A stretch of 42,872 bases of DNA, taken from a virus. Below are positions 41,496 through 42,872 of this stretch, one piece after another (the first letter of the stretch is position 1; the number at the start of each line of letters is the position of its first letter). The DNA lies in IMG/VR virus record IMGVR_UViG_3300047550_004348, positions 1 through 42,872 of that record; one strand, written 5' to 3'. The notes below the pieces were generated by a model that was not told the DNA's origin, ran no database searches, and saw only the letters and a list, made by a program, of their open reading frames with translations. The position numbers and the translations under genes are program-made.

Positions 41496-42401
41496 ATGAA
41501 AGAAAAATATAGTATATTTCACATAACTGGTGGTATAGGAAAACATATTGCAGCAACAGCAGTTGCAAAAGCAATTAAAAATAATCATCCATACAGAAAA
41601 CTTATAATTGTTTGTATATATACGGATATTTTTATTAATTTATCTTATGTTGATAGAGTTTATCAATTAGGAAATACTAGTTATTTCTATCAAAATTATA
41701 TTGAAAATCAAGACTCGATTATTTTTCATCAAGAACCTTATTTCACTACTGATCATATTCATAAACGTCTCCCACTTATTCAGAATTGGTGTAAGATGTA
41801 TGGTTTGAATTATAGTGGAGAATCTCCAGAACTTATATTCAATTCTTTACAGAAGAAAATTTCAAAAAATTTTTGGTGTAAAGATAACAAGCCAATAATG
41901 GTAATTCATACAAATGGAGGAATGATTTCTCAGGATGCAAAGCCTTATATGTGGGCAAGAGATATGCCTTTTAGTATTGCTGAGAAAATTGTGAATAAGT
42001 ACCATAAAGATTACACAATTTATCAATGTACTAAAAACAAATCTCCAAAATTAAATAATGTAAGTGTGATTGAATTCTCCGAAAATATGCATTTAAGCAT
42101 TTTAGAATTTTTAAGTATATTATTACATAGTGATAAAAGAATTTTAATTGATAGTTCTTTACAGCACGCAGCAGCAGCATTAAATTTATCATCTGTTGTC
42201 TTGTGGAATGCAACTAGTCCAAAGGTATTTGGATATGATATTCATACGAATATAGAGACAGTTAAACCTCAAAATTTTAAACTACCTGGAAGTTATTTGT
42301 TTGATTTTGACTTTAATGGTGTAGAGCATGAATATCCTTTCACAGAAAGTGAAGATTTGTTTGATATTGAGGAAATTTATGATGCTATAGAAAATACATA
42401 A
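41496..42401 (+). CDS. Glycosyltransferase family 9-like (heptosyltransferase-like)
   Basis: A 301-residue protein with a GT-B plan. N-terminal HITGGIGKHIAATAVAKAIK and KLIIVCIYTDIF match the GGIGD-type start of GT9 enzymes. In the C-terminal half, LIDSSLQHAAAALNLSSVVL with WNATSPKVFGYDIH matches the GT9 donor-site region (usually TGDSGPMHLAAALG and GPTSP). Family members add heptose or related sugars to lipopolysaccharide. Here the Lys of GGIGK replaces the usual Asp. Probable role is glycosylating fibres or changing host surface sugars. Confidence 0.75.
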   Translation: MKEKYSIFHITGGIGKHIAATAVAKAIKNNHPYRKLIIVCIYTDIFINLSYVDRVYQLGNTSYFYQNYIENQDSIIFHQEPYFTTDHIHKRLPLIQNWCKMYGLNYSGESPELIFNSLQKKISKNFWCKDNKPIMVIHTNGGMISQDAKPYMWARDMPFSIAEKIVNKYHKDYTIYQCTKNKSPKLNNVSVIEFSENMHLSILEFLSILLHSDKRILIDSSLQHAAAALNLSSVVLWNATSPKVFGYDIHTNIETVKPQNFKLPGSYLFDFDFNGVEHEYPFTESEDLFDIEEIYDAIENT

Positions 42402-42415
42402 AGATTAATATACAA

Positions 42416-42422
42416 CTAAATA
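42416..42422 (+). promoter_or_regulatory. Late promoter-like CTAAATA
   Basis: CTAAATA, 19 nt before the ATG at 42442, with AAGGAGAG as ribosome site in between. Confidence 0.4.
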
Positions 42423-42441
42423 AAAATATAAGGAGAGTAAA

Positions 42442-42872
42442 ATGAGCATAAGGAATAGGGAACTATCTCAATTTGGTTCTTTTATTTACGTTGATAATTC
42501 AAATCAAGAAATTGGAATTACAACTGGAGTATTACCTTATGTTGGAATTGGAACCACAAACCCTTCACAAAAACTTACAGTTGTTGGTAATACAAATATC
42601 ACTGGTTTTGTGTCGGCATCTTCATATTACTTAAATGGAAGTCCTCTTGTAAGTGCTGAACTTCAAACTTGGGAGTTTTCAGGGTCCAATATTTACAGAT
42701 CTATAGGAAATGTTGGGATTGGTAGCAGTTCTCCTGGATCAAAATTAACTGTTGCCGGAAGTATATCAGCGACTGGTATTGTATCATCTACTAGCAATAT
42801 AACAGCAGGTGGTAATGTATCAGCGACAAGATTTATATCTACGGAAACAACTCTTGCCCCATTTACTGTTTC
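42442..42872 (+). CDS. Tail-fibre protein, 5' part (3' end outside window)
   Basis: An open frame of at least 143 codons reaching the window end. Ribosome site AAGGAGAG before the ATG. It starts SIRNRELSQFGSFIYVDNSN, then VGIGTTNPSQKLTVVGNTNI and VGIGSSSPGSKLTVAGSISA: the IG-x-x-x-P-x-x-KL-x-V-x-G unit used in the other fibres here. Likely another tail fibre. Total length unknown. Confidence 0.8.
   Translation, partial: MSIRNRELSQFGSFIYVDNSNQEIGITTGVLPYVGIGTTNPSQKLTVVGNTNITGFVSASSYYLNGSPLVSAELQTWEFSGSNIYRSIGNVGIGSSSPGSKLTVAGSISATGIVSSTSNITAGGNVSATRFISTETTLAPFTV

Overview
The window is part of the genome of a T4-like cyanophage (a myovirus of marine Synechococcus or Prochlorococcus). The evidence is a set of T4 core genes with marine-cyanophage divergence (gp33, gp59, gp32, gp53, gp48, gp4, gp54, gp26, gp51, gp27-like and gp5-like), typical cyanophage auxiliary genes (speD, thyX, phoH, cp12), low GC, tightly overlapping ATGA or TAATG gene junctions, and both host-like sigma-70 promoters and T4-type TATAAATA late promoters.

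Layout. (1) Bases 1-2030: end of speD; a sigma-70 promoter; a glutamine-riboswitch-type leader; two tiny coupled genes, the first a DUF4278-like YRG peptide; a terminator that shares bases with the next promoter; then an acidic small protein and thyX. (2) 2055-5922: an overlapping replication/transcription block: hypothetical, phoH, PD-(D/E)XK nuclease, gp33, gp59, a DUF1825-like protein and gp32. (3) 5926-9471, minus strand: gp53, gp48, a conserved hypothetical, a GIY-YIG homing endonuclease and gp4. (4) 9537-22393, plus strand: baseplate and hub genes (gp54, gp26, gp51, two tape-measure-like proteins of which the second carries M15-like and RlpA murein-hydrolase domains, gp27-like, cp12, gp5 OB domain, a large structural protein, a needle-like protein and two paralogous beta proteins). 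(5) 22409-31158: long fibre or appendage proteins ending in a Peptidase_S74 chaperone. (6) 31155-33170: a small island with host-like promoters, six small genes, a tRNA-Thr(UGU) and a tRNA-Leu(UAA) interrupted by a group I intron. (7) 33209-42872: more fibre genes, with a sulfotransferase and a GT9-like glycosyltransferase between them.

How it works together. The first 6 kb supplies nucleotide and polyamine metabolism, replication factors and the late-transcription coactivator gp33. gp33 should activate the TATAAATA/CTAAATA promoters seen before many of the structural units that follow. The baseplate module builds a hub whose cell-wall-degrading function seems to have moved from gp5 to the large hub protein at 13729-16638. 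CP12 inside the hub cluster would redirect host carbon metabolism by inhibiting the Calvin cycle.

The three most notable items are the group I intron in the phage tRNA-Leu(UAA), at the same U34/A35 position as in cyanobacteria and plastids; the repeated or nested glutamine-riboswitch architecture in front of the YRG peptide; and the M15 plus RlpA hub protein. No database search was run. Names rest on motif recognition and remembered family sequences.
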